The notes below the pieces were generated by a model. It was not told where the DNA came from. It searched no databases and worked only from the letters and a program-made list of their open reading frames with translations. Made by a program: the position numbers and the translations under genes. From assembly GCA_005223375.1 (NCBI GenBank), contig RXOD01003799.1:1-64000 (forward strand): a stretch of DNA of 64,000 nucleotides. The letters are read 5' to 3'. Positions within the stretch are counted from its first letter, which is position 1, and the number at the start of each line of letters is the position of its first letter. Positions 34,540 through 44,289 of this stretch are shown piece by piece. Source of the DNA: Amoebophrya sp. AT5.2 (Eukaryota > Sar > Dinophyceae > Syndiniales > Amoebophryaceae).

Positions 34540-37500
34540 CTACTGCATCTGGGTGTATGGCGTGGATCCTGGTTGCACTGCCACAAAGATTGCGTCTGAG
34601 TGCTCGGGTCTCCGCAGCAGGGATTGAATCAGCGAAGCGCCGAAGCACGCGAAAACGAGCACCCCACTGTAGAACAACACCGGGTTGGCCACGAGCGGAA
34701 ACAGCACTTTTGCCGTCGTGAAGCGTTCGGAAGATGTTGAACTTTTTCTCGCGGCCAAGGTGGTTCCTTCTTCATCCTTCTGCTGGTCAACGTCAACATG
34801 ATAGTCCGTCTCGGCTAAGTCGACAGGCGGGAACGCGACCATCGGCGACAACATCAAATCCTCCTTTTGCGCGTTGTTTCTTATAGCCTCGCTTGCAGCA
34901 CTCCCCCCTCCTCCTCGTCGCGCGAGTCCCACGCGCTTGTTCTTGCCGTCGAACACGGCCACGACCTTGCGGAGGAAGGTGTCGCCCAGCAAGAACGGCA
35001 TGTTCTCGTTCGTGGGCATCGCCTCCAAGAGGCACATCTGCTCCGCTACGCCGGTGCTGCGGCTCGTGTCCGGTGAAGGGATACCCGTGGGCTGGAACAA
35101 GTCCACCGGCGACACCGGGTACTCCTGCCCCCCGAGCGAAACGCGGACCACGTTGCTGTTCGGTGCGGTTCATTAGCGATGTGTTTTGGTTGAACCGGTG
35201 TGTTGAAGAAGTCTACATACAAATTTTCAGTAAGTACGCTTGTGCGGCCACGTCGCAGGGGCACATCCAGAGGGACTGGGGCATGGCCAGTGCGCAGCTG
35301 GTGAAGGCCTCGGGACCCAGCAGTCCCAGCAGAAACACCACGAAGAGCGAGCGCGGCATGGCGATGAAGGAGGTCCCCGTGTCCAGCACGAAGTTCGCCT
35401 CGAAGGTGGCGCCCCCGACGGAGAGCGAGCCGGGGAAGGCCCACCACAGTCGCGCGTCGTACGCGACGGGGGCGAACGCGAGCGAGCTCTTGTCGTACGC
35501 CCACGCGTCGGGAATCTCGGTCTTAAAAGCAACCTGGGAACTCCCCTCCGGATCGCCCTCGCCGGTGAGCCGGACGCAGAAACTGTTATTTTGATTTAAG
35601 TATTTCGAGAGAGACAGAGAGAGATTCCACAAACTGCTACGAGAACCTTACCCTTCCACCCCGTTCATGAGCATTTTGTCGAGGAAGGTCTGGTCCGGCT
35701 GCTTGTTCACGCTCAAACCGTCGAAGGCCAGGCCTATCACTCCGTGGAACAGCGCGTTGTTCAGGTCTTGGGTTTTGTCGACGCTCACAAACTCTTGGTC
35801 CGGGATGGTGATGCCCGCAATCTTCACCACGTCTCGCATTTCGTAGCCCAGCACGGCCCCGCGCCCGTACGAAATGATGGTGGGCGAGGAGGTCGCGGCC
35901 TGCACCAGGGTCGTGGATTTCTCCCCCGTCTGCAACTGCACCCAGAAGTCGGAACTGCCGGTGTCAAACACCACCGAAAGAGTCTCGCCAGGAGTGCCCA
36001 CAGCTATGGAGCCGATGTACCTGTGGTTGTAAATTTTTGTGCAGGTAGATTTCCGCCACGTCGAAGGGTATTTTTTCCCTTAATCATTTAATACTGTGCA
36101 TCTGCCACGTTTTTCAGCGGCTCGATCGTCGGCCCGCCTTGCAGCAAGAAAGTTCTCGCATCTTCGGTGTGCGAGTGTCCTGAAACCGGACTTGGCTTCT
36201 TGACGCGCTTCAGCTCCACGATGGCTCCTCCAGCAGGTGTGCTGGTGGTGGCTTCTGGTTTGGCTTCAGTCACTGGAGCTGGAAGTGGTCCTGATGAAGA
36301 TGATGGTGGTGTCGCCGACACTTGCGGCAGCGACGAATTGTGCTCTGTGACTGCAGGAACAGTTGGTGGAGCAGGCGGAGCCGCACTCTTTCCGGTTGGA
36401 ATCCCGAAGGACTTGAGCTCTCCCGCAATCGCCGGCGGCGGTCCGGTGCTAGTGCCGGCACCTCCTCCTGGTACCGCAGCGCCTCCTGGTCCGGGTTTCC
36501 CTGTCGGAATTCCAAAGGATTTCAATTTGCTAGCGATCGCTGGCGGCGGTCCCCCACTGCCTGCGCCCGCACCTGAGGCACCAGGTTTTCCCGCAGGAAT
36601 TCCAAACGACTTTAGCTCCTCCGCAATCGCCGGCGGCGGTCCCCCACTACCTGCGCCCGCACCTGAGGCACCAGGTTTTCCCGCCGGAATTCCAAACGAT
36701 TTTAGCTCCCCTGCAATCGCCGGAGGCGGTCCGCCACCACCTGCGCCCGCCCCAGAGGCTCCGGGCTTCCCTGTCGGTATCCCGAAAGCCTTCAGTTTGC
36801 TCGCAATCGCCGGCGGCGGTCCGCCACTGCTCGCTCCCGCTCCTCCGGAGCCTGCTGGCTTGCCCGTCGGAATTCCGAAGGACTTTAATGCGGACGCGAT
36901 CGGGGCCGGCGGGCCGCCACCGCTGCCCCCTCCCCCGCCTCCCCCTACCTCCTGGGCTGGCCCAGACGAGCCCGGCGGAAGGAAGCCAGAAAGAATTCCC
37001 GTCACGAAGGATGGAATCGGGAAGGGCAGACCGGTTGATGAGCCCGTAGGAAACGCCGACGCCGTACTGGTGTCATCCGGCGGTTCAGTTTTCTCTACCA
37101 ACTGCTGGCCGACGGGTTGGTGTTGACCGCTGCCTTCGCTTCGCGAGGACGAGGAGGAGGACCGCTCTTGTACTACAGCTGCTGGCTCGGGCTTGCTATC
37201 CCTATCGCCAGCACTTCTCCCCGCTGATTTAGGCTTGGGCTCCTTTCCCGTCGGAACGATTCCGAACGATTTCAAATCTGCGGCAATTGCAGGTGGTGGG
37301 CCATGCGTCGCGGTTGCCGCGGCCATGCCGGAGCCGGGGCTTGGCTTATTTCCCGTCGGAATGCCGAACGACTCCAGCGCGTGTGCTATGACCGGTGGCG
37401 GCCCAGCGCTTTCTCCTGCTGCACTCGAGGAGTGGTCTGCTACCTCTCCGTCTCCAGCAGGTTTACTGTTGCCCGCTGGGATGCCGAAAAATTTCAGCGC

Positions 37501-37881
37501 CGACGCGATCGGAGCCGGCGGCCCGCTACCGCTAACTCCGGCCTTGACGTCACCTGCACCTCCTGGTTTCTTGTCCTCTGGAACTAGCTCCCCGAGCAAA
37601 ACCGCCCGCGGGACGTAGTATCCCGCTGCGGATCGCACCAAGCGTTCGGAGTTGCAGGTGCACGGCGCAGAGGTCTGCCCATCGATGCAATGGCAGTAAA
37701 AACTTCCTTCAACATCCCCAGCGCCATGGGGATGTGCATTTTTCCCGCTGACGAAGCGGAAGTACTGCCGTCGCTGCACAAGGAGGGCCGCCTCGAGAGC
37801 GCAGAGAAGTCCCACAAACCGCACTCGTGGCGTGGTCATCATGGTCGTCGTTTTTAGCCTCGCGGTCGTGGCGAGGGCCAT
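34540..37881 (-). CDS. Membrane-anchored pepsin-family aspartic protease with repeat-bearing pro-region
   Basis: Four exons, 37881-36095, 36020-35652, 35582-35238 and 35155-34540, give 1038 residues; introns of 74, 69 and 82 bp are GT-AG and in phase. A hydrophobic N-terminal segment (about residues 22-36, VGLLCALEAALLV) looks like a signal or anchor, followed by a Cys-containing segment. About 500 residues then hold nine copies of a unit close to GGPPPAIAxxLKSFGIPTGK, separated by Gly/Ala/Ser linkers. The family A1 fold starts at QYIGSIAVGTPGE, with the first catalytic motif DTGSSDFW (Asp615) and the second DTGTSF (Asp786). Both active-site Asp are present, so an active enzyme is likely. A C-terminal membrane segment (about 991-1011) leaves a tail of about 27 residues. 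Secretory or surface proteolysis is inference; substrate unknown. Confidence 0.9.
36390..37550 (-). repeat. Nine-copy coding repeat of the FGIPTGK type
   Basis: Within exon 1 of the aspartic protease, nine degenerate copies of a 16-20 residue unit occur: P-P-A-I-A-x-x-L-K-S-F-G-I-P-T/A-G-K. The four central copies are most alike and share Gly-Ala-Ser-Gly linkers, suggesting recent tandem amplification. Outer copies (KFFGIPAGN, ESFGIPTGN, FGIVPTGK) are more diverged. Confidence 0.92.
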
Positions 37882-38381
37882 GAAAGTTAGTTGTCTGTCA
37901 GAGTGTACTCAACTCAACATGCATCAAAAAAAGTGTTTGAATGGCGGCGCGTGCTGGAACCCCCTGTTGGTGAGCTGAAAGTGAAACATTCAATCCCGAT
38001 GAGGAACTGTCTTAGACGAAAGCAAGACCATGAAGAAAGCTCCACCGTTCGAAAGAAAGAGGTGCGAAACGGAGTTCGCCATCGGCGTCGCGATGGCATA
38101 GTAGATCCGTAGAAGCCTGATGGCGCGGTGCAGCGCAACGCAGAACACGTCCCACGCATCCAAATAAAATTCTGAGCGAGAGATCTTGAATGTGAGCGCG
38201 ACGCACATCCGACGGGACGCAGCTCACGCGACGTCCAAAATTTTCTATCTTCGTTCAGACAAAAATACAGTGGGGACAAAAATTTCTGTTGTTGTTATCA
38301 GAAGTATGATACAGTGACAAAAACGTACAAAATCCGAATTTATCCTCCTCTGCCACTTCACGTGCAAAAGATCTTGATCTA
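37882..38381. other. Intergenic spacer
   Basis: About 500 bases between the amine oxidase stop and the aspartic protease start. No supported gene or structured RNA was found; presumably 3' UTR plus promoter. Confidence 0.5.
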
Positions 38382-40016
38382 TCAATTTGATTTGGCACTC
38401 AGGCACTTGTTCTGTCTTCCGCAGGTCCCGAAATCCATCGACACGCACGTCCTCGCGCTCGACCGCCGTCTGGACGACTCAGACTCGGCCCCAGAAAAGC
38501 GGTTCCAGATTGCCCACGATACCCTGTGACCTGACTCAATCGCCCCATTCATGTACCCCTGCCACCAGGAGGTGTGTTCGCCCGCAAAGTGCACGCATCC
38601 CACCTGCGGCCCCCCCTGCAGGTACTCCCGGATGGCGTGCTGTCCAGGCGCGTACACCGCATACACGCCGGCGCCGGTGTGCTTCTCAGCCCCCCAGTCC
38701 AGTACCTTTCCTCGTTTGAACTGCATGTCCGCCCTGCTCCGCCCTTCCGGCAGCTTCTCCTTCTCCAACATTTCCAGAACCCGCTTGAGCTGGGCCTCTT
38801 CGCTCCCAAGGGCCCGAATCTCGTCGCTAAGCGGGACGGTCAGGTAGGCCATCAAAATCCCTCCTTCGGCCGGATCCTGACCGCCCTCCGCGACGGCCCG
38901 AGGGTAGCCGGCCTGCTCCCAATTCGTGCACTCGTACACCACCCCAGACAAGCCGCCCACGGGCTTGCCTCGCGGGTGCATCTCGCCATCCTCCGCACAC
39001 CACCACCTCTTGCCGAACTCCAACGCGATCTTCAGGATATCCCCGTAGTGAACGTCGTGAATGGCCTTGGACAACATCGGGGGGAGCGGGAAAGGCTTCG
39101 ACGACGAAGTCGTGAACTTGATATCTCGCAGGCACGGCAGCGGCGCCGCCACGACCACAGTGTCCGCAAAAAACTCTTCCCCGCTCTGAGACTTCACGAG
39201 TGCACCCCCAGCAGACTCCTTCTTGTCCCCAACATCCTGCATGATCTCAGACACGACCGCTCCGTATCGCAGCTCTGCTCCCAGCTCCTTCACTCTCGCT
39301 GCCAGTGCGTCAGTTAGCGCGCTCGCCCCGCCGACCAGGCGGCCATCCAGCGGAGCGCCCATCTCCCCAGACTCTGACCACCCTGCCAACTCCAAGAGCA
39401 CGTGCAGCGCGGAGATGCCGTCCATCGCCACTCCCATCTGGTTCACGAGATCCAGCGCGAGCCTCTTGCGACCCTCCAGAGAAGTCACGCCGAAGTCCTT
39501 CTCGAGGTACTTGCTCATCGTGATCGAGTCCAGATAAGACTTCAACTTCTCGAGCAGCTCCGCGTCTTGTTCCTTTCGACCGGACCAGGCGGGCAGCAGC
39601 GTGCTGGCGACCTCTCGAAGCCGCTCGTGGATCTCCTCTTCTCGCTCGGTCAAGACCAGTCGCGACTCCTCCGAGTCGGTCTGAACTACGGGCGTGAGTT
39701 TCAGCCCGAACTCGTCCAGAAACTTGCGCACGTAGTCGTGCTGAGAACCGATGAACTCCGGGCCCAGATCGGCAACCAGTTTGCGCCCGCCGTCAGTAAA
39801 CTTATGGGTGCGACATCTACCGCCCGCATTTTCACGGGCCTCCAACACGGTGACGTGGAATTTTCTAGTCTCCGCCAAATTCTTGGCCACTGTAAGACCG
39901 GCACACCCGGCGCCGATAACGACGGCCCTCTTTTTCTTCGCATCTGAGCGCGCGCTCTTCTTCGGCGCGAAAAAAGGAGCAGGGCCACGCGGCACGATGG
40001 GAGTTTTCGAGACCAT
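38382..40016 (-). CDS. FAD-dependent amine oxidase
   Basis: Single exon, 544 residues, ATG at 40016. After a basic N-terminus of about 30 residues the Rossmann FAD-binding motif VVIGAGCAGL (GxGxxG at 35-40) is followed by VLEARENAGGRCRT, the classic second dinucleotide-binding motif. The C-terminus has VHFAGEHTSWWQGYMNGAIESG, the conserved FAD-contact and substrate-cavity segment of the monoamine/polyamine oxidase family. Overall length and order fit that family, which oxidises amines to imines with H2O2 release. Whether the substrate is a polyamine, a monoamine or a histone lysine cannot be read from sequence; no SWIRM or tower domain is present, which argues against an LSD1-type demethylase. 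A short Cys/Ser-rich tail after the FAD motif is unexplained. Confidence 0.9.
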   Translation of the reverse strand: MVSKTPIVPRGPAPFFAPKKSARSDAKKKRAVVIGAGCAGLTVAKNLAETRKFHVTVLEARENAGGRCRTHKFTDGGRKLVADLGPEFIGSQHDYVRKFLDEFGLKLTPVVQTDSEESRLVLTEREEEIHERLREVASTLLPAWSGRKEQDAELLEKLKSYLDSITMSKYLEKDFGVTSLEGRKRLALDLVNQMGVAMDGISALHVLLELAGWSESGEMGAPLDGRLVGGASALTDALAARVKELGAELRYGAVVSEIMQDVGDKKESAGGALVKSQSGEEFFADTVVVAAPLPCLRDIKFTTSSSKPFPLPPMLSKAIHDVHYGDILKIALEFGKRWWCAEDGEMHPRGKPVGGLSGVVYECTNWEQAGYPRAVAEGGQDPAEGGILMAYLTVPLSDEIRALGSEEAQLKRVLEMLEKEKLPEGRSRADMQFKRGKVLDWGAEKHTGAGVYAVYAPGQHAIREYLQGGPQVGCVHFAGEHTSWWQGYMNGAIESGHRVSWAIWNRFSGAESESSRRRSSARTCVSMDFGTCGRQNKCLSAKSN

Positions 40017-40545
40017 GTTGCGGGAAACAACTCCGAACTTAGAGTCCCGTGCACTTTCTCGAATGGTGGTGGAAGATGGAGGGCTTCGCTTCCTTTAGGG
40101 AAGGAGGCACGATATTTATATGCTTCTCTTCTCGCTCCTCTCGTGTTACTGTCTTCTTTGAATTCATTTGCGGAGACTGAGATGCCGAATTTCAGGTTTG
40201 AAGCTAAGTTACGAGAGATTCATCGGTGAACTTGGTCGAGAGAGTCAAGACGGATCGTTGAATTTGGACACGGGAACGAGATTGTGGTGGCGGGACGATA
40301 GCGGAGAACAATGGGAGCGATAGAGAAGGACAATGAGGGTGGTGAGATTATGGCTGTTCGCCTGCGGAGCTGTTTTTCAGAATAGTACCTCATAGGCGAT
40401 CATGATTCATTCTTCGATTAGACTATACTCGTCCTTCGCATGCAGAAAATTTACGTATTCAATGTCCATGAGTGGCCTGGGCGGGCACAATATCGTTTAG
40501 TGGGGGCGGCGGTTTCCTCCCTCGCGAGTCCGACATAGCTCGATT
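40017..40545. other. Intergenic spacer
   Basis: About 530 bases between the RraA-like gene stop and the amine oxidase start. No supported feature. Confidence 0.5.
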
Positions 40546-41226
40546 TTACAGCTTCGCTCTCTTCTGCTCACTTTCTTCACCGGCACCGCCCGCAGCACCG
40601 TGACTGTTTCTACCTCTTGCTCTTCCGTCCTCTTTCGGCACCATCACTATTCCATCCTCGTCGGCGACCACGAAGTCTCCGGGCCGCACAGTAACACCAC
40701 TCTCCGCCCCCGACCTCGCAGCGGAAGCAGAAGAAGTGGTCACCAGCTCAAACTTTATTTCCTTTCCGCGCACGCCCTTGTTCGCCTTCATCGTTTTTCG
40801 CGGGTGCGTCGATAAAGCCTTGACGCCGAGGTCCATCTTCTGGTCAATTTCCGCACAGTCCCTGACATTTCCAAAAACCACGAACCCGGTGAAGCCGTTT
40901 GCCCTCGCTTTCTCCGCAATCTGGTCACCCACAACTGCGTTGGGCGCCAGCAGACCCCCACCGTGCACGAAGAGCACCGCGTCCCGGGTTTGCTTCTCAT
41001 TTGCGAGGCTCTTCACGTATGTGTTGTCCAGAAGGTGAGAGTTGTCGCCATGCCGACAGTCCACGGTCTGGGCGAAGCCACAGAACCTTCGCCTTTTGCC
41101 AAAAGAACGAAACGGGAAGGCGGGAAAGTACAGGATCTTGTCGCCGTACTCGTCACAAAGGTCAGCGGTCGGGAGGGAAGTGAGCTTCTCCCAGTCTGTG
41201 GGGGCCAGCGCGGAAACAATCAGCAT
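40546..41226 (-). CDS. RraA-like / 4-hydroxy-4-methyl-2-oxoglutarate aldolase family protein
   Basis: Single exon, 226 residues, ATG at 41226. The family fold is recognised from TADLCDEYGD near the N-terminus, GGGLLAPNAVVGDQIAEKA (about 89-107), VVFGNVRDCAEI with the conserved Arg-Asp at 122-123, and the C-terminal VRPGDFVVADEDGIVMVPKE. In the family the Gly-loop and Arg-Asp pair bind the metal and 2-oxo-acid. Members act as HMG/CHA aldolases or oxaloacetate decarboxylases, while bacterial RraA inhibits RNase E. A metabolic aldolase or decarboxylase is the more likely role in a eukaryote. The last 25 residues are Gly/Arg-rich and extra to the family. Confidence 0.87.
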   Translation of the reverse strand: MLIVSALAPTDWEKLTSLPTADLCDEYGDKILYFPAFPFRSFGKRRRFCGFAQTVDCRHGDNSHLLDNTYVKSLANEKQTRDAVLFVHGGGLLAPNAVVGDQIAEKARANGFTGFVVFGNVRDCAEIDQKMDLGVKALSTHPRKTMKANKGVRGKEIKFELVTTSSASAARSGAESGVTVRPGDFVVADEDGIVMVPKEDGRARGRNSHGAAGGAGEESEQKRAKL

Positions 41227-41681
41227 TTTTCATTCAAATTGATGGGTGTTTGTATTACTTCGCAAAATTTGGGTTGTACTTCCGAACTCGTGGTCTGCTT
41301 CTTTTCTTTGCATTCTTAATTTCATCTTCCGAAGAATCCGTCCGCCCACTCAGGAACAGCCAGAACTACGACACGACTACGACGTTCTGCCCACGTATGC
41401 TTTTCTTCGACACAAGATCTTTGTCTTATTTCACTATTCTTTTATTTTTCAGATTGATAGGCTTTCACCTCGCGGCTCGGAAAAGCGCGTGCAGGTTGGT
41501 CGCAGCCCAGCTCATCTTTTGGCCGCGCCCGCGGGCGTGACGATGTACTAGTACTGCTACTGTCATTGTCACCCCTCCCTATCAAGCTCCCTTTTCCACC
41601 CCCGCCGCGCCGTTCGTTTGACTTTCCACAAGCTCGTTGCCTTTATCTCCCGTGGCCGTTCCTCCGGCGGCCCTTAGCATA
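41227..41681. other. Intergenic spacer
   Basis: About 450 bases between the threonine aldolase stop and the RraA-like start. Pyrimidine-rich on the plus strand; no gene supported. Confidence 0.5.
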
Positions 41682-43059
41682 TTATACTTCTTCTACTGCG
41701 CCAAACTTTTCCTCGCAGAACGCCAGGATTTCTGCCGCCAGTCGCCGGACGTCCTCCTCCGACGTGTCGAGGTGAGTGATGATCCGCACCATTCCCTGTG
41801 TGTACTTCGGGTGCCCCATCACGAATCCCTTCTCCCGCATCCGCGCGTCGAAGTGCTCGAACAACTCCTCCACCGTTTCGCAGTCCCGCACTCTTCCCTG
41901 TTGTAGCATCGCGTCGTCCGCGAGAAAGCGGAAAAACACCATGTTGGTCGCGGACTGCGGGGGGTACTCCACGTGGAGATGGGTGGATTTAGAAGTCGTA
42001 CTAGTTTCCGAGAGCAGACCGGCCAGGAGTTCGGCCTTCCCGTGGTCGTCGCGCAGGCGGTCTCGCTGCTGCGTCCAACAGAACGCGCAGCCGGCGGCGA
42101 GCAGCCCCACCTGGCGCATGCCGCCCCCCACCGCCTTTCTCCACCGCCGCGCCGTCTGGATGAAGTCTTTCGAACCGCACAGTACACTCCCCATCGCCGC
42201 ACCGAGGCCCTTAGAGAAGCAGATGGACACGGAGTCGAAGTACTTCGTAAAGCTGGAGAGAGGAACGCCAAACTTGATACAGGCGTTCACCAGGCGCGCG
42301 CCGTCGCAGTGGATCAGAATAGGGTGCCTGGGCGAGGGACAGAGAGATGGACGATGAGGGTGCGATCAAACTGCATGCAGAACTCAGATCTCAGAGTCAG
42401 AAAAAGAAGTGCCGTCAAGTAATGTGTCGTAGCTAGAACAAGAGTGAAATCGAGTCATTTTTTTTTTTCGAATACCTCCTTTCTTTATTCACCGTATCGA
42501 CCCATGCCCGCAACTGCCTGTAGTATTCCGGCTCCACCGCCTGTCCCATATGCGTGTTCTCGACCAGAATCAGCCTCGTGCGGGGAAAGTGCACGTTGTC
42601 CGGCCGGATGGCTGGTTTTAGCACGGCATCGAAGTTGTAAATGTCTCCTGATTGTTCTGTTGGAACAGATGCACTACCGCTCGCCGCTGCTCCAGCACGG
42701 GCCGACGTCGAGGCCTGGCAGTACTTTCCTCCCTCCATCTTCAGGGGGTACATTTGTACCCCGGCGAATACGGCGGCGCCGCCGTTTTCGTAGTAGAACG
42801 AGTGCCCATGGTCCCCGGTGATGCATTCGTCCCCGCGCGCGCAGTGCGAGAGCAGCGCGCACAAATTCGCCTGGGTGCCCGTCGTCACGAAGAGCGCGGC
42901 GTCGGTGGCGGCCTCCGCCGCCATTTTCGTCTCGAAAGCGTTCACGGTCGGGTCCTCGCCGTACACGTCGTCACCCACCTCCGCCTTGGCCATTGCCTCG
43001 CGGACACCGGCCGTGGGCCGCGTCACCGTGTCGGAACGGAAATCAACAAAAGAAGGCAT
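41682..43059 (-). CDS. Low-specificity L-threonine aldolase
   Basis: Two exons, 43059-42476 and 42327-41682, joined across a 148-bp GT-AG intron (phase 2, restoring Arg), give 409 residues. It is a PLP enzyme cleaving L-threonine or allo-threonine to glycine and acetaldehyde. Diagnostic segments are FRSDTVTRPTAGVREAM at the N-terminus, VGDDVYGEDPTVNAFE, TGTQANL (cofactor phosphate loop), HPILIHCDGARLVNA, and SICFSKGLGAAMGS with the PLP lysine at 234. The order and length match the family. A Ser/Ala-rich insertion of about 35 residues sits before IYNFDAV. No targeting peptide is obvious, so a cytosolic location is assumed. Confidence 0.95.
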
Positions 43060-44289
43060 GGGTTATTCTTTGAGGGCTATGAATGACGAGTGTCACTGCT
43101 TTACCGAATCATGAACCGCAACCGACTGGGGACGGGGAGTCGATAGCTCTGTCGCAATAGCAATACCACAATCGAAAGAGAAGAGGAGCACGATACTGGG
43201 CGAAGAGAATGTGAATGGCCGTGCTGCGCAATATTTTTAAGCTAGTAGCTTGCACACGTTTCTATTCGGCTCTTCACAGACGGCGACGGTAAGAAACACA
43301 ACACTCTTGAAGCCACCGGATGGGCGACGACGTCCTCTGGTCTGCCCTGACATTCACATCACTGTTTCTGGCAATGGCCGTATATTAAGCTCATCTAGTG
43401 GGGCTGGGAGGTTCTATTGTTGCCACGAAAGCATCCGGATCTTTAGCTCATTTTCTTGGGTGTCATTATCTGTGTGTCGACGGCGAGATGGTCGGTCATC
43501 GACGCATTAATTATCGGATTTTAGGTTTTGGCTTAGCTTGGTCTAGATAAATTTTGTCGCATTAGCCTCCTGCTCAGATCAAAGATAAGTCAGTTCCACC
43601 AGTTCGTCCGCCAGTGAAATTGTCGTGGTCCTCGTCCTGGTGGTCACACTGCTTCTAGTTGAATTTTCGAAGAAGCGCGCAGCATCATTAGGATGGATGG
43701 ATGGGATTGGTGGCGAGCGCCTTTCCCAGACGGAGCCAAGTAACTCTGAAATTTTCAATGGGAATCTGTAATTTTCAATGGGAATAGCTCAACAACATAC
43801 TGGAATAGGATGTCGCATTTGGTCGGTCTCGAAGAGTTTTGCTTCTCGTCTTCTTCAGGTATAAGTTAGTATAACCGTAGGCGTAGCTACTGTTTGTTAC
43901 TGAATTCTCGGACAGTGTTATTGTTCGATTTGAAATTCATTGAATAAAGCGCTTCTCGATGTCGATTTCTTGTTCACAAGCATAAAATAACCACGTGGAA
44001 GTTGAACTTGAACTTGGAGCGATCAAAAAGCCATGATATGCGGCTATCGCTCCTACTTGTCGGTCCTAAACTTAGTGAGAGCAAGCCAGAGTTGGGAGTT
44101 GGCTGCTTCTTTCATCAACACACATTCATGACTCACCGCTCAGATGAGGTGGACATCTCTAGTACCACAAAGCTGGCTTTATCCATCAGATCACACTTCC
44201 GCAGCCGCCATCTGCAGCCAAGTGCGCCTTACCACTCTCCGCCACTGACCCAAATCAAAATCATCATCTTCATCAATTTCGATTTGGAG
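43060..44289. other. Intergenic region with a short tandem repeat
   Basis: About 1.2 kb, AT-richer than the genes. The 16-base word AATTTTCAATGGGAAT occurs at 43750 and 43770 (period 20). No supported gene or RNA. Confidence 0.5.

Noticed and set aside
36167..37126. Plus-strand frame of 319 codons, Pro/Gly-rich
   Set aside because: It is the antisense shadow of the protease repeat region. The minus frame has splice sites and catalytic motifs.
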